Assembly: GCA_040285825.1 (NCBI GenBank)
Contig: JAUPSS010000009.1
Location: forward strand, 868,001-932,000
Origin: Eukaryota sp. TZLM1-RC
Lineage: Eukaryota; Metamonada: BaSk clade
Direction of reading: 5' to 3'
DNA length: 64,000 nucleotides
The notes under the pieces are model-generated. The model saw nothing but the letters and a program-made list of their open reading frames with translations, was not told the origin of the DNA and did not search any database. Position numbers and translations under genes: made by a program. Shown here one piece after another: positions 54,661-64,000 of this stretch. Within the stretch, counting starts at the first letter, position 1. Every line of letters begins with the position of its first letter.

Positions 54661-55919
54661 GATGCTTTTTGCCAGGAATGCTCAGGGCTGTTTTTCTGCC
54701 AATCCTTTTCAGCAATCTTGAGTTGCCAAAAGGCTTTGGGAAGGTCAAGGGTGCCTATGTAGTTCGCTTGGGAGAGAAATACCAGCACATGGGAGATCCT
54801 TGGAAGGTTGGGCTCAACAGGAATGGTGTTGGCGTTGACTCCGTCCTTGCCACTATAATCACCAGTAAGGCGGGGCTTACGGTGATCTGGGTAGACCACT
54901 AGACAGACAGGGGAGCTGAACTCATGGTTCGATGGGACAGCGAATCCTGAGTCTACGAGTTCGTCGAAAATTTGGTTAGCGACCTCTAGCCTGGCTGGAT
55001 TCAGGGTCCTGGGGGGTCTTCTAACTCTGACGTCTTCATTGTAGAAGTTGATTTCCATGGGAGGGCAATCAATACCTTCAGCATGAGGCTTGAGGGTAAA
55101 AACGTCTTCGAACTCTTTCAAAGTTTGAAGTAGGGACTTCTTGAAATGGTCGTTGTCGAGGTTGATGGTACAACCAGATGAGTTGATGTGTTCCAACCAA
55201 CGTGTGGAAACGTTGACGACTTCTGAAGCTTGCGATATTCGATGGTCGAATTCGGCTTCAGGTAATAGTAGTGTACGACAGGCGTCGTCCATTCTAATGT
55301 AAATGCCCTTGTTGTTCATCAGCCCAAGGTGACTCAACAAGTCAGCACCAATGAGAATGGTCTCATGTCCAGGAACGATGCTGAACATGTGTTTCACGTG
55401 TACAATCTGGGTAACACTACCTAGTCTAATGCTAAGGGTTCCAGAAGCAGTTCCAAGGGACTGTGAGGTAGTTCCATCAGCAATCTTGTATGATATGGTT
55501 TCGTTGGAACGCCCCATGTTACAGTTACTGATGACGTCTTCCGTGACTACTGAGCATGTTGCACCAGAGTCAATTATGCCTTTAACTTCGACATTGTTGA
55601 TCAAGAAGTTTAATTGTAGGCAGTTGTGATTCATGGATTGTACCATAAAAATTGTATCACAATCATGTCCATTTAAGTCGGCTTGTTCTGAGAAGAAGTT
55701 AGCCTGACTGTTGGGTATTTTGGTAGTTTCCAAGTTGGCAAGTGGATTGATTAGAGAATCTTTCCATGCTGAACTTTCTGTGTGTGGTTGTGTTGTTGTA
55801 GGGGGTATGGTTTCTAAAGTACATAAATAGTGACGGGAACGTTTATTGTAAGAAGAGCCTCTGCCTCTGCCGCGAGTACCTCTTCGACTACGGAAACCAG
55901 AACCTCTAGAACTTCTACC
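54661..55919 (-). pseudogene. pol: aspartic protease and N-terminal reverse transcriptase
   Basis: Minus strand, open from the TGA at 55920-55922 to the indels near 54665-54700. An Arg/Gly-rich stretch (SSRGSGFRSRRGTRGRGRG) follows the knuckle. The protease is VKGIIDSGATCSVVTEDVIS, where DSGA is the catalytic motif, with ILIGADLLSHLGLM as the second strand motif. RT motifs 0-2 follow (FDELVDSGFAVPSNHEFSSP, CLVVYPDHRKPRLTGDYSG and IGTLDLPKAFWQLKIAEKDW). In RT motif A the usual Asp-Leu is DLPKAFWQ, intact. Confidence 0.92.
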
Positions 55920-56222
55920 TCAAGCTTGTTGTTGAGCTTGTTGCTCTCTCCATTTCTTGCTCCTTTGGCAGTCTTCACTGGGACACCTTTCGGTCGGATG
56001 GCCCTTTTGCTTACAGAAGTTGCATTGGACATCAGCGGCCTGGGCAGACGATTGTGGTAGGCTTCCTCCTCTCTTACTTTGTTTGGGGCGTTTACCTGGA
56101 CCAGAACCTCGTGATCTGGGGATGTCAGGTGGGGAGGGAACGACCATGGGAGGTCGGCGAGAGGCCTGCTGGTGATTTACTTGGTTCTGATAGGTGAAAT
56201 CGACATGGTTTAGCTGTTCCAT
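55920..56222 (-). pseudogene. Gag nucleocapsid zinc knuckle segment
   Basis: The frame encodes CNFCKQKGHPTERC (CX2CX4HX4C), the RNA-binding knuckle of Gag, after a basic GPGKRPKQSKRGG stretch. It is in frame with protease/RT except for a TGA at 55920-55922. It is also continuous upstream to about 56395 (WVVATHVLESVGIIPIRNRL) except for a TAG near 56251. Gag and Pol may once have been one polyprotein. Confidence 0.88.
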
Positions 56223-56386
56223 GAACGATCTGGCGTTACAAAAATTCTAGTATTCAATTTGGAGAACACTAAAGAATTCACCAAGGGTGTGACCATCAGA
56301 TGAGTAATGAGAGGGAGAGGACCAGATCCTGAGGAGTCTGTTCCTGATAGGGATAATTCCTACGCTTTCTAGGACATGAGTAGCGA

Positions 56387-59149
56387 CTACCCAGTCTGAA
56401 AGTCTATCCGCTGGAGGGTGGAGCTTATGGAGAATGTTCTCAATTGATGAGAGATGCCCCTAAACTCTTGGATGGCAGTGAAGCGAGTCAGAACTCTGCC
56501 AATGTTGACCATGAAGTCAATCCATCTATTGCCATAATCTCTTTCCGACCAGTCCATGTTAGTTGCGAGGAGAGCTCGATTAGCCTCATCCAGTCTGCTG
56601 AATTGGGTTCTTCTCAGAATTTGAGCCCAAATTATGCGTTCGTCTCTTGAGGTAGGAACCGTGGGAGAAGACATAGCTAGGTGAGCACCTTGATATCTTA
56701 ACGCATTTAGCACCTCAGGGGTGACACATTCAGCGAGGCCTCGGGGGTTGATCCTCATGGCTTGACGGAACAAGTCCCATTCGTGAACTGGTTCTCCAGT
56801 GATGTTACCAAAATACTCATTTGTCGATGGTTGGGAACCTTCTCTAGCTAGTTCTAATTCTTCACGTAGTCTGGCAACTTCGTTGGCTAGAGCTATCTGG
56901 GCTGGATCCTCAACGTTGCCTCTTGTTTCTCTTAGGACTCGGTCGGTACGACTCCAGAGAATGAATTTGTTGACAAACTTCAGAAGTTTATCAGCGTCTC
57001 TCAAATCGGAAGCTTCAAGATATGGACGTTTAAGGCGGTCCCTACGTCTGTCATCTCGATCTCTTGATCCAATCATTGAAGAAAGGAGAAGGCTACTTTC
57101 GTATGTGCCCGAGAAGGGTGATTGATGAGAGGAAATAGAGGTTGTTGAACCTGTCGTGGAAGGTGTAGGTTGGGGTTGAGGGGCTCGACTAACGGGAGTG
57201 ATGGGAGCAGGTACTGCATCAGAAGATGTGATGGGAGTGGGTGATTCACTGCTCACAGTGATGGCGTCGTCGTCGGCTTGTTCCATAGCAGATTGGTTGG
57301 GATTAGGGGTTTCCGTGGTAGAAAATGAATCAGTTTCCATAGGAGGTTGTGATGATTCAGAAGCTTGAGCGGAGGAAGATGGAGCTTCACTCCGTTGAGG
57401 TTGGGGTTGGGCAGAAGGTTCTGTCTCTTCAATCTGGGCTGGGACCTGATAAGAAGAGATCGCTGGTTGGACCAAGCGTGTCTTTTCAATTCGACCTTCA
57501 ACCATGACCCATTTTAACATCCTGGATTCTATGCATCCAGGGAAAACCGTGACGAGCTGGAGAGTTCTTTGAAGATTGCCCGATCTTCTGTGGTCAGGAC
57601 CACAATATGAAGCTATATGGTCAGGACGTCTGTCGTAAAGGAAGAGTCTTTCACCATATGTGGTTTCGGTAAACCACCACCCTGTTCTATAATCTCTGTC
57701 GATGAGGATATCGAGAGATGCGTTGTACCCAGGGCTGAACCTAGGGTATGGGCAAGGGTTGTGAACATTTATGAAGAGGTTGTCTTCTTCTCCAGCGAAG
57801 CGTCTGAATACTCCTTCTCGAGTAGTTCTCATGAACCTAACTCCGGGTCTTGGTTCATAAGTTGGTTCAGGGTCATTCCTGGAGGTTTCTGGGGTGATCC
57901 TTTCATCGGAAAGAAATGGACCAATTCTGGGAGAGATCCATAATCCTAAGTCGTTCTCGACTTTGGGACCGTAGAAAGGAGGCCGTTTATTGCTCATTTC
58001 CGTGGGAGGGATGGCTTCTGGATCCCCTGGAATGACTCGTGTGTCCCTATATCTAGCGTAAGGGTTGTGCTGACGGGAAGCACCATGATAAACACTTGAG
58101 CTAGCGTAGGAGCTAGTTTGAGAAGGGGTAAGTTGAGCAGGTGTAGAGGATGTTCCTCTTCTAGCTTCAATCTCTCTGTCCAATCTTTTTCTGTGTTCCC
58201 AGTTTCGTTCTTCTTGGAGAAAACGCTCTATATATTCTTTAGAGACCTCACCAGGAATTTTGTCAATTTCAGAAGAAGGTGCCGTGGGAGGGACCTGATG
58301 TTGAGGTAGAGGGGAGAATTCCTTGGGAGGTTCCTCGTACTCAACCAAATCTGAAAAGATTTGTTCGTACCTTTTCCTTTGCTCTTCGGAAAGATACGAA
58401 GGAAGGTTAGAAAGGCTAGGAATGGGATCACTAGCCTGGTGAGGGGAAACAGATAGATTATTAACTCCACTAACTGTTGAAGTCAGAGGAGACCCTGAAG
58501 CTGGAACAGCAGGATTTTGAATGTTCCTCCTAACAGTTGGAACTGGAGGGAGGAGCTGTTGAGAATGAGAGGGTGGAACCTCAGAACTAGATGGAAGGGA
58601 TGAAAATGGTACTTAAATGGCCTTCTTAGAGGAGGAAGAAGGTTGGTCTTCCAATCCTTCCTTTGCGGTGAGAAAAGGTTGAACAGTCTCTCTGCTCTGA
58701 GTAGAAGGTGAAGGTGGTACTTCAGAGCTTCTTTCAGGGAGGGGAGAAGATGGGACTTCAGATGCCCTCAATTGCGAAGGAGGAAGAGGAGCAACGAAAT
58801 CCTCTACATCCTCGTCGTCGTAGAAGACCAACGAAGGACTTATTCCTTCCGAAGGAACAGAATCCTTGGGAGGGTTGTCTCCTTCCACAGGAACGGATTC
58901 CCGAGGAGGGGAACTTCCTTCCATGGGAACGGAATCCTCTGGAAGGGAACTGTCTTCCTTTGGGATGGAACCCTCAGGGAGAGTTGCTTCAGGAAGCGCA
59001 GAAGCTTCAACCGAAGAAGGAGGCACGGAAGCTGGGTCTGTGGTTAGTGGTGAGGAAGAGGGACCAGTCTCTTCCTCGTGGATCCTACGTCGAGCCTCAG
59101 GGGACCCAATACGTATTGATGGTCTTGGCTGTTGGTTATTGTCTGACAT
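56387..59149 (-). pseudogene. Gag N-terminal and capsid region
   Basis: ATG 59149 lies 33 nt inside the 5' LTR (MSDNNQQPRPSI, then IRIGSPEARRRIHEEE). The first 178 codons are an acidic Pro/Ser repeat region with units such as SLPEDSVPMEGSSPPRESVP. A single TAA at 58613-58615 interrupts it, and the same frame continues without another stop to 56387. The rest carries charged sequence, a Pro/Ser-rich block and a helical capsid-like region (RLKRPYLEASDLRDADKLLK, ARLREELELAR-like). A shift at about 56395 leads to the knuckle frame. Confidence 0.85.
59095..59108 (-). promoter_or_regulatory. Putative primer binding site
   Basis: Eight bases inside the 5' LTR the element strand reads TGGGTCCCCTGAGG. 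It begins with TGG, the complement of a tRNA CCA end, at the position expected of a PBS. I could not match it to a specific tRNA. It lies within the Gag coding frame. Confidence 0.45.
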
Positions 59150-59270
59150 ACAATGTAGAGTAACAGAAGTGTAATTTATTACGAAGAGGAATTGTATTCT
59201 CTCTTCTTAAGCTAACAGGCAGAATACTAATAACTAAACTATTAACTATAAATACTATTCAAGACTAACA
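59117..59270 (-). repeat. 5' LTR of the chromovirus
   Basis: 154 bp and identical base for base to the 3' LTR, so insertion is recent or the LTRs have been homogenised. Its last 33 nt (element sense) code for the first 11 residues of Gag. Confidence 0.93.
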
Positions 59271-62215
59271 CTATGAGATTTACACATACAATATAACTGG
59301 TCTCTTACAGCATCATGAACCTTGCTTCTAAAAGTAATAAAATGTTTACAATTTAACAAATGAGTAGTTGTAATTTCTCGAGAACATTTACAAATTAAAT
59401 TATGAGGTAAATTATCAGGCCAGATAAAGGACCGAAATCTCATATTCAGAGTCCAAGCAGAATCGGATAAGAGAGTACCATAAACTTGTGGAATTGTTGT
59501 TACTAAGGCAGAAGAAGTACTGTCACACATATCTTGTAAAAGATTTGCAAAAGCGGGATTCTTTTTCTTGGCCAAGCCAAGTCTAACATCAAAATCCAAG
59601 CTTTCAAAAATCTTTGACAATTTTTGTTGAAGCTTTTTTACAGCAAAACTGTAAATTAAATAGAGATCGGTTTGGAATTTCTTGAATTGATTGAGGAAAA
59701 CATTTGGTCCAAATTTGTGGCGGTAATTTTTTTCAAGTTCACAAGATAACTCATACAAATAGGGACTACAATTGGGGACTAACAGATGAGAATCATCAGG
59801 AAATCTACGAGAAAATTCATAAATAAAATTTTTGCCACCACCCAAGAATGCTGATTGACACAAAATTGAAGATTTAGTAAAAACCAATACCACCCAAATT
59901 GGCTGAAGAAAAATAAATGGCTTTTCAACATTCCTGGTTCTACATCCAATAAATCAGCAAAAAAATTCTGTTCTCAATGAATTGAATGAACGACAAAAAA
60001 ATCTAATGCTATGGAAGGAGCACAAGATCTCAAAATGTGGGTTATTCTCCCAGTGTAGCAAATTTTAAGCATGAAAAAAATTTAATATGCTTTTCTATAT
60101 CTAAAGAAGAAATTGAATCAAGTTCAATTTTCATTTTTTCCAAAATAACTTGCAATTCATTCTGAATTTGAGGCACATTTCTAACCAACAACCAAGGAAC
60201 TTAAAAAAACATCACTACTATAATTAGTAAAAGGGACAATAGAATCGTTTATCACGAGGTCTTGAGCAGAAGAGCCAATCAGAAGGCATTTGCTGGCATT
60301 AAGATGAAGCCCAATATTTTCATATGAATCGGCAATTTCTTGAGCAACCAATTCTAGTAAATCAAATGAACCAATCAAGGATATATCATCCATATAAGCA
60401 ACTATTTTTTTATAGAAGGGTATTTTTTTGCTTAATGATATTTAAAGTTTTGTGAATAGCTAAACAAAACAATAATGGGCCTACAGGATCTCCCTGCTTC
60501 ACTCCAGAAGATGATTTAAGACCAAATGAATTAAAAATTAAATCTGATTCTTTCCCATAAAAATGGTAGAAAAAAACTCGATAGCTCAGGAAAATCAGAT
60601 TTAATAACTTCAAAAATTGCTTCTCGCTTTACAGAATTAAAAGCATTTTTAAAGTCGAGATTAAAAATAAAATTATTTTCCTCTGCATTAAAAAAGGTAT
60701 CAGAGGCAATAGCAGCAACAGAAGCACCATCAATTGTTTTGATTCCAAATTGATGAGGATTCAAAAATGTAGAAGCTTTGTCTTTGACACGATCGAAGAC
60801 AATTGATGCTAGCAAACGAGAAAGAGATTCACCAACAGCAATTGGGCGTATTCCATCAGGTTTGATTCCGTTTTCAGGCTTTACTAACGCAATCAGACGT
60901 GCTGCGAGTAATTCAAATGGAGGATTAATTTTCAAAACAATTAATTGTTGAAAATAATGGGCTAGATCATCAGCAATTTCGGGAGCACTGGAACACGCTA
61001 TTTTTAACAGATCAAAAGAAACTTCAGATGGGCCTGCTGCTTTCCCCTTTGGCAATTTTTGAATAGCTTTAAGAACTTCAATTGCAGTAATAGGATTTTC
61101 AATCCAAAAAGGACACACTTCAGGCTTGCTGCACTTGAAATTTTCTTGAGGATGCAACTTTTGAAGTTTTTCAAGGGTATCAGAGTTTGCATCAGCCAAA
61201 GAAGAGGAAAACAAAGACTGCTTTGCGGCACCATAACGACCACGTAAGCACAATTTTCGGCAAATTTTTGATTTTACAATTTTTCTATTTCCAAATTTTT
61301 TCTTAAAACAATTTTTGTTTTTTCTAGCAAAAATATTTCCAGAAGGATGAAAGATTCGACTTATTATTTTTTTCAATTCAGAAGTAAAATTTCTCATTTC
61401 CATTGAGAAGGGGATTGTGCTGGCGGGACTTATTTCTACTGGGATCCGGATCGGGGTCTTACGGTATCAACGGCTTTACAATTCGTACAAAACAGAAGTT
61501 TTTCGACCATTTCGTGAATCTGCAACATCCTTTTTGCAAAATGGACAACAAAAAAATCACTGTTTTTCAGAAGGGGAAGAAGAGGGAACACTAAAAGCAT
61601 TTAACTGTTGATCGTCAGAAACATTATTTTTCAGCACCTTTCACAACGGCAACAGCTGGAACAGAACATTTGAGAATTTGTTGAGCAGATTTTTAATTCA
61701 AATTCTCTTTTTTTGTTTTTCAGGGCACGTTCTCGAATTATGACCACTGATACCACAAATCGAACATTTTTTAGAACCTTTTAATGGCAGTGGTTTCATT
61801 TTTTCAGTTCTTTCAATTTTGTCAATTTGTGAGTTAAAAGTAGAAAGAGACTTTTGACTTTTTGCAGTTTCAGCTGGAGAAAACAAATTTCGAGAAACGG
61901 AGTTGTTAATAGAACGCGCAACAGAACGCAAGGAACGTAATGGTGGTTTTTCTGTGTTTTTTCTGGTACAATGATCAGTTTTTGAATGAAAATTTTTTTG
62001 AGATGAATTTCGAGCATAGCTTGTATTGTGGGGAGAGTGGGGAAGTGGAGAGGATGAGCTTGATCTGACTGGTAGAATCTTTGCTTGGGCGTTCCAATCA
62101 GTATCAGAGTCACTATCAGCCAAAGGCATCGTTTTGACAGAGAAACAGTACGACTTTGACGCCTTGACAGAAAGTGAAATATGAAAGGGTTGACTAAAGG
62201 AGGGAGAAAAAAAAA

Positions 62216-63146
62216 GGGAGGGCGAACATGTTTCAATTCTTTTAAAGGATTTGCATACTTTTTCCGTTTGTACAATTCGGAGTCATCAAGGGGGGATACT
62301 TCGGATTGAGCATTTTTCAAGGCATTTTTCTTGCAAACATCCACTGTTACGACATCAACAACATTCATGACATCATCAAACGAGGGCACAACAACATCAG
62401 CACGTCGTTTTCCATATTCTGAATCTCTTACGCTTTCATTTATATCAAGAGACCTCAACAAAGGTTCTACAAAAGATTCAATATGATAGGAATTACACAT
62501 TGCATGGATTTGATCTCTGACTGCATCATGCAACGTAGAACGATAGGAAATATATCTATTACAATTAAATAAATGTGATAATGTCAAACCAGCTCCACAT
62601 TTACAAAACAAATCATTGGGCAAATTACAAGGCCATAAATAACAACGCATTCTCATAGCAGTGGTCCATTGGTCGTCATTCAAAAATAGACCATAAATCT
62701 GGGGAATTTGATTTATCAAAACTGCAGATGAACTGTCCTTCAAATTAATCAAAAAAATTGGCAAAAAGCAGGATTTTCTTTCTTAGCCGTGCTAAGTCGA
62801 ACAATGAAATCCTTGTTTTCAAAATTTTTCAAAAGATGTCGTTGGAGCTTTTTTTCAACGCAAATTTTAATGAATATAAACTTCTGTCTGGAATTTCTTG
62901 AATGGATATGGGGAAACATGATTGCCATAAGTCGGGAGATAAACTGGATATTTCTTCTCTTAAGTTATCCAGGAATAGGCTATTTGTATTTTTCAAGAAG
63001 ATTTTCGGCAAAGGATATCTTCTAGAGAATTCAAATACAAAAATTTTTTTCCACCACCAATAAAATGCAGCTTTGGTCAAATATTTTGATGAATTGAATC
63101 CAACACCGCCAAGTTGAACATCAGAAAAAAATATGATTTTTTTCAA
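62216..63146 (-). mobile_element. RLE non-LTR retrotransposon, family D copy D3
   Basis: Minus strand. 62829-63146 gives FSDVQLGGVGFNSSKYLTKA and SPDLWQSCFPISIQEIPDRS. 61796-62764 starts with LINQIPQIYGLFLNDDQWTT, LPNDLFCKCGAGLTLSHLFN, TLHDAVRDQIHAMCNSYHIE and KRRADVVVPSFDDVMNVVDV, then reads through KYANPLKELKHVRP into the 5' end of A3 at 62215. The final 90 codons of family D are missing, so D3 is truncated at its 3' side where A3 begins. One frame change is present near 62790. Confidence 0.85.
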
Positions 63147-63345
63147 AAATTATCGTGTTTACTGGCAAAACAGGATTGTATTTTCTATTTTTTTAAGGGA
63201 ATGGTGAAACTGATTTCTGATTCACTTTCTTCTTTTGGGAAATTTTCTGAATCTTTAGCAATTAATTGTTTTGATGTAGGGGAGGCAGGTTTTGAGGATG
63301 TAGAGTTTTTAATTGTGTATTTCATATTTGTTGTTGAATAAAAAA
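63147..63345 (+). mobile_element. RLE non-LTR 3' end, family G copy G3
   Basis: The plus strand reads RVYWQN/KQDCIFYFFKGMVKLIS, then SLSSFGKFSESLAINCFDVG and EAGFEDVEF, with 3' UTR ending GTTGTTGAATAAAAAA (63332-63347). It is joined head to head with D3 at 63146. Confidence 0.75.
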
Positions 63346-63484
63346 ATAAGGATGATGTAAAAAACTGATAACATCATCCTTTGAAACATCAATTTGGAGA
63401 CAAATTAGTTCTCTTCTCACAAGCATTTTGTTTATTGTTCAATTTGACTTGACCATCAGCAGATGTTCGCATTTCTCTTCTCAT

Positions 63485-63545
63485 GAAAAGCTTGCTGTCG
63501 CCTTTAAACCGCTCTTGGAGCTTCTCAGACGGCCGCTTAGTAATG
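63485..63545 (+). repeat. Direct repeat copy 1
   Basis: GAAAAGCTTGCTGTCGCCTT and following, 61 bp, repeated at 63659-63719 with two substitutions. The offset is 174 bp (58 codons), so both copies lie in the same frame. Confidence 0.85.
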
Positions 63546-63658
63546 GAAATAGAAAGTTTGTGATCTCTTTACTGAAGGTTTGGTTAGTTGTTCTTGAGAT
63601 AGAATTCTCATTCTTCTTATTGGATGTTGTTGCTGGTTCAAACAATCGTATGTGTGAT

Positions 63659-63719
63659 GAAAAGCTTGCTGTCGCCTTTAAAACGCTCTTGGAGCATCTC
63701 AGACGGCCGCTTAGTAATG
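63659..63719 (+). repeat. Direct repeat copy 2
   Basis: Second copy of the 61-bp sequence, ending CAGACGGCCGCTTAGTAATG as in copy 1. Its G+C content is higher than that of the surroundings. Confidence 0.85.
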
Positions 63720-63859
63720 TCAATCATGTACTTTTTTGCTTTGTGCTGGTTGTTCAGTGTCTTTTTGGAGTATTGACTACTAGTAGTGGAGTAGTTGGAT
63801 GAGGAATTTCTGAATTGTCGTAGTATTTAGCTCATTTAATAATAAAAGTATTTTAAGGT

Positions 63860-64000
63860 AAAAAAAATTGTGCCAGAAATTGAAGTTCAATTCTTTTCCT
63901 GCTCTTTTTTTTATTAAACTTCTGAAACCTTCAAGAAATTTAATGCCAGATATTCCAATGTTACCAAAAAGAGAAACAGCAAATGGAACCAACTGATACT
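63860..64000 (-). mobile_element. RLE non-LTR retrotransposon 3' portion, continues past window
   Basis: The minus strand from the right edge reads YQLVPFAVSLFGNIGISGIK, FLEGFRSLIKKRAGKELNFN and FWHN, then decays. It matches the post-endonuclease region of family E (QFVPFAISLFGNIGP, RSGKTMNSTF). Only the C-terminal scrap is in the window. Confidence 0.75.

Larger units (their letters stand above)
51868..59270 (-). mobile_element. Ty3/gypsy LTR retrotransposon (chromovirus) inserted in A3
   Basis: 7403 bp between the 4-bp duplications CTAT (51864-51867 and 59271-59274). The LTRs are identical and 154 bp long, beginning TG and ending CA. Minus-strand order is Gag, zinc knuckle, protease, RT, RNase H, integrase, chromodomain. 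This is the Ty3/gypsy order, and the C-terminal chromodomain marks a chromovirus. Almost no non-coding DNA lies between the LTRs. The gag ATG is inside the 5' LTR and the pol stop inside the 3' LTR, both in the same frame 2378 codons apart. Three in-frame stops and several frameshifts interrupt the reading frame in this copy. Confidence 0.93.
51301..62215 (-). mobile_element. Non-LTR retrotransposon A3, near full length, split by an LTR element
   Basis: Minus strand. The 5' end is at about 62215 (TTTTTTTTTCTCCCTCC). ATG 62129 begins an N-terminal ORF (61698-62129) rich in Ser with the knuckle CSICGISGHNSRTCPEK. Then come a CPFCKKDV finger, GRYGAAKQSLFSSSLA, RT (60531-61403 and 60410-60613; GIRPIAVGESLSRLLASIVF, NAFNSVKREAI, SSGVKQGDPVGPLLF, 60181-60393 with YMDDISLIG) and linker and finger (59255-59893). 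The endonuclease (51329-51850) lies on the far side of the LTR element, which is inserted in GATTCAATTCTAT/GAGATT. Excluding the insert it is about 3.5 kb. Many frames are broken, largely at A or T runs lengthened to seven. It ends with TAATAATTTTAATTTTATTC-like sequence near 51304. Confidence 0.88.
63346..63859 (+). other. Region with a 61-bp direct repeat, no recognised gene
   Basis: An open frame 63428-63802 (124 codons) spans two direct-repeat copies and encodes EKLAVAF-K-x-LLELLRRPLS twice. Apart from this duplication it has no recognisable domain, and hydrophobic stretches lie between the copies. Confidence 0.4.

Noticed and set aside
55814-56175. Plus-strand and alternative minus-strand frames rich in Ser/Thr or Glu/Val over the knuckle region
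   Set aside because: Shadows of the Arg/Gly-rich Gag-Pol linker of the chromovirus.
58708-59174. Three plus-strand frames of 91-151 codons
   Set aside because: They are mirror frames of the Pro/Ser/Glu repeat region of Gag and extend into the LTR with no domain.
1-64000. tRNA, rRNA, snRNA and CRISPR signals
   Set aside because: A visual search for T-arm words, rRNA-like GC-rich blocks and regular short direct repeats found nothing convincing. A covariance-model scan is needed to exclude small RNAs.

Overview
The window is AT-rich nuclear DNA from a eukaryote, probably a single-celled one. The evidence is a nucleolar fibrillarin gene with a spliceosomal intron of only 34 nt, a Sec7-type ARF exchange factor, an RCC1-repeat protein and a dense load of eukaryotic transposons. 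The standard genetic code fits every intact gene: TAA, TAG and TGA are all used or tolerated as stops and TGG encodes Trp. I cannot name the organism from sequence alone.

Host genes are sparse. At the left edge a large ARF-GEF gene runs off the window (complement 1-2016). A membrane-anchored GDPD-like protein lies at 4030-5121, an RCC1/leucine-rich protein at 9187-11505, an unrecognised protein with one frame break at 22171-23077, two tandem small secreted cysteine-rich proteins at 33014-33667 (minus strand) and fibrillarin at 34799-35825 (minus strand). Most other sequence is transposon-derived.

From 14.4 to 28.1 kb is an island of decayed mobile genes, nearly all on the minus strand: 5' and 3' pieces of non-LTR elements, a probable hAT remnant, a broken NTPase/nuclease gene resembling the Crinkler (CR) effector class, a MULE with SWIM finger and terminal repeats, a Tc1/mariner-like transposase, and a Ulp1-like protease with a lost catalytic His.

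From 37.4 kb to the right edge the window is a nest of insertions. A 462-bp tandem satellite was hit by one non-LTR element with an N-terminal RNase H (C1), which was hit by another (B1). Further satellite units carry A1 and A2 at the same base position, and A2 was hit by B2. A full-size copy (A3) was split by a 7.4-kb Ty3/gypsy chromovirus with identical 154-bp LTRs. The non-LTR elements share a YMDD/YLDD reverse transcriptase, a CCHC finger and a C-terminal restriction-like endonuclease (RLE). I label the families A to G here for reference only. Target-site duplications of 11-13 bp (non-LTR) and 4 bp (LTR element) can be read directly because several empty sites are also present.
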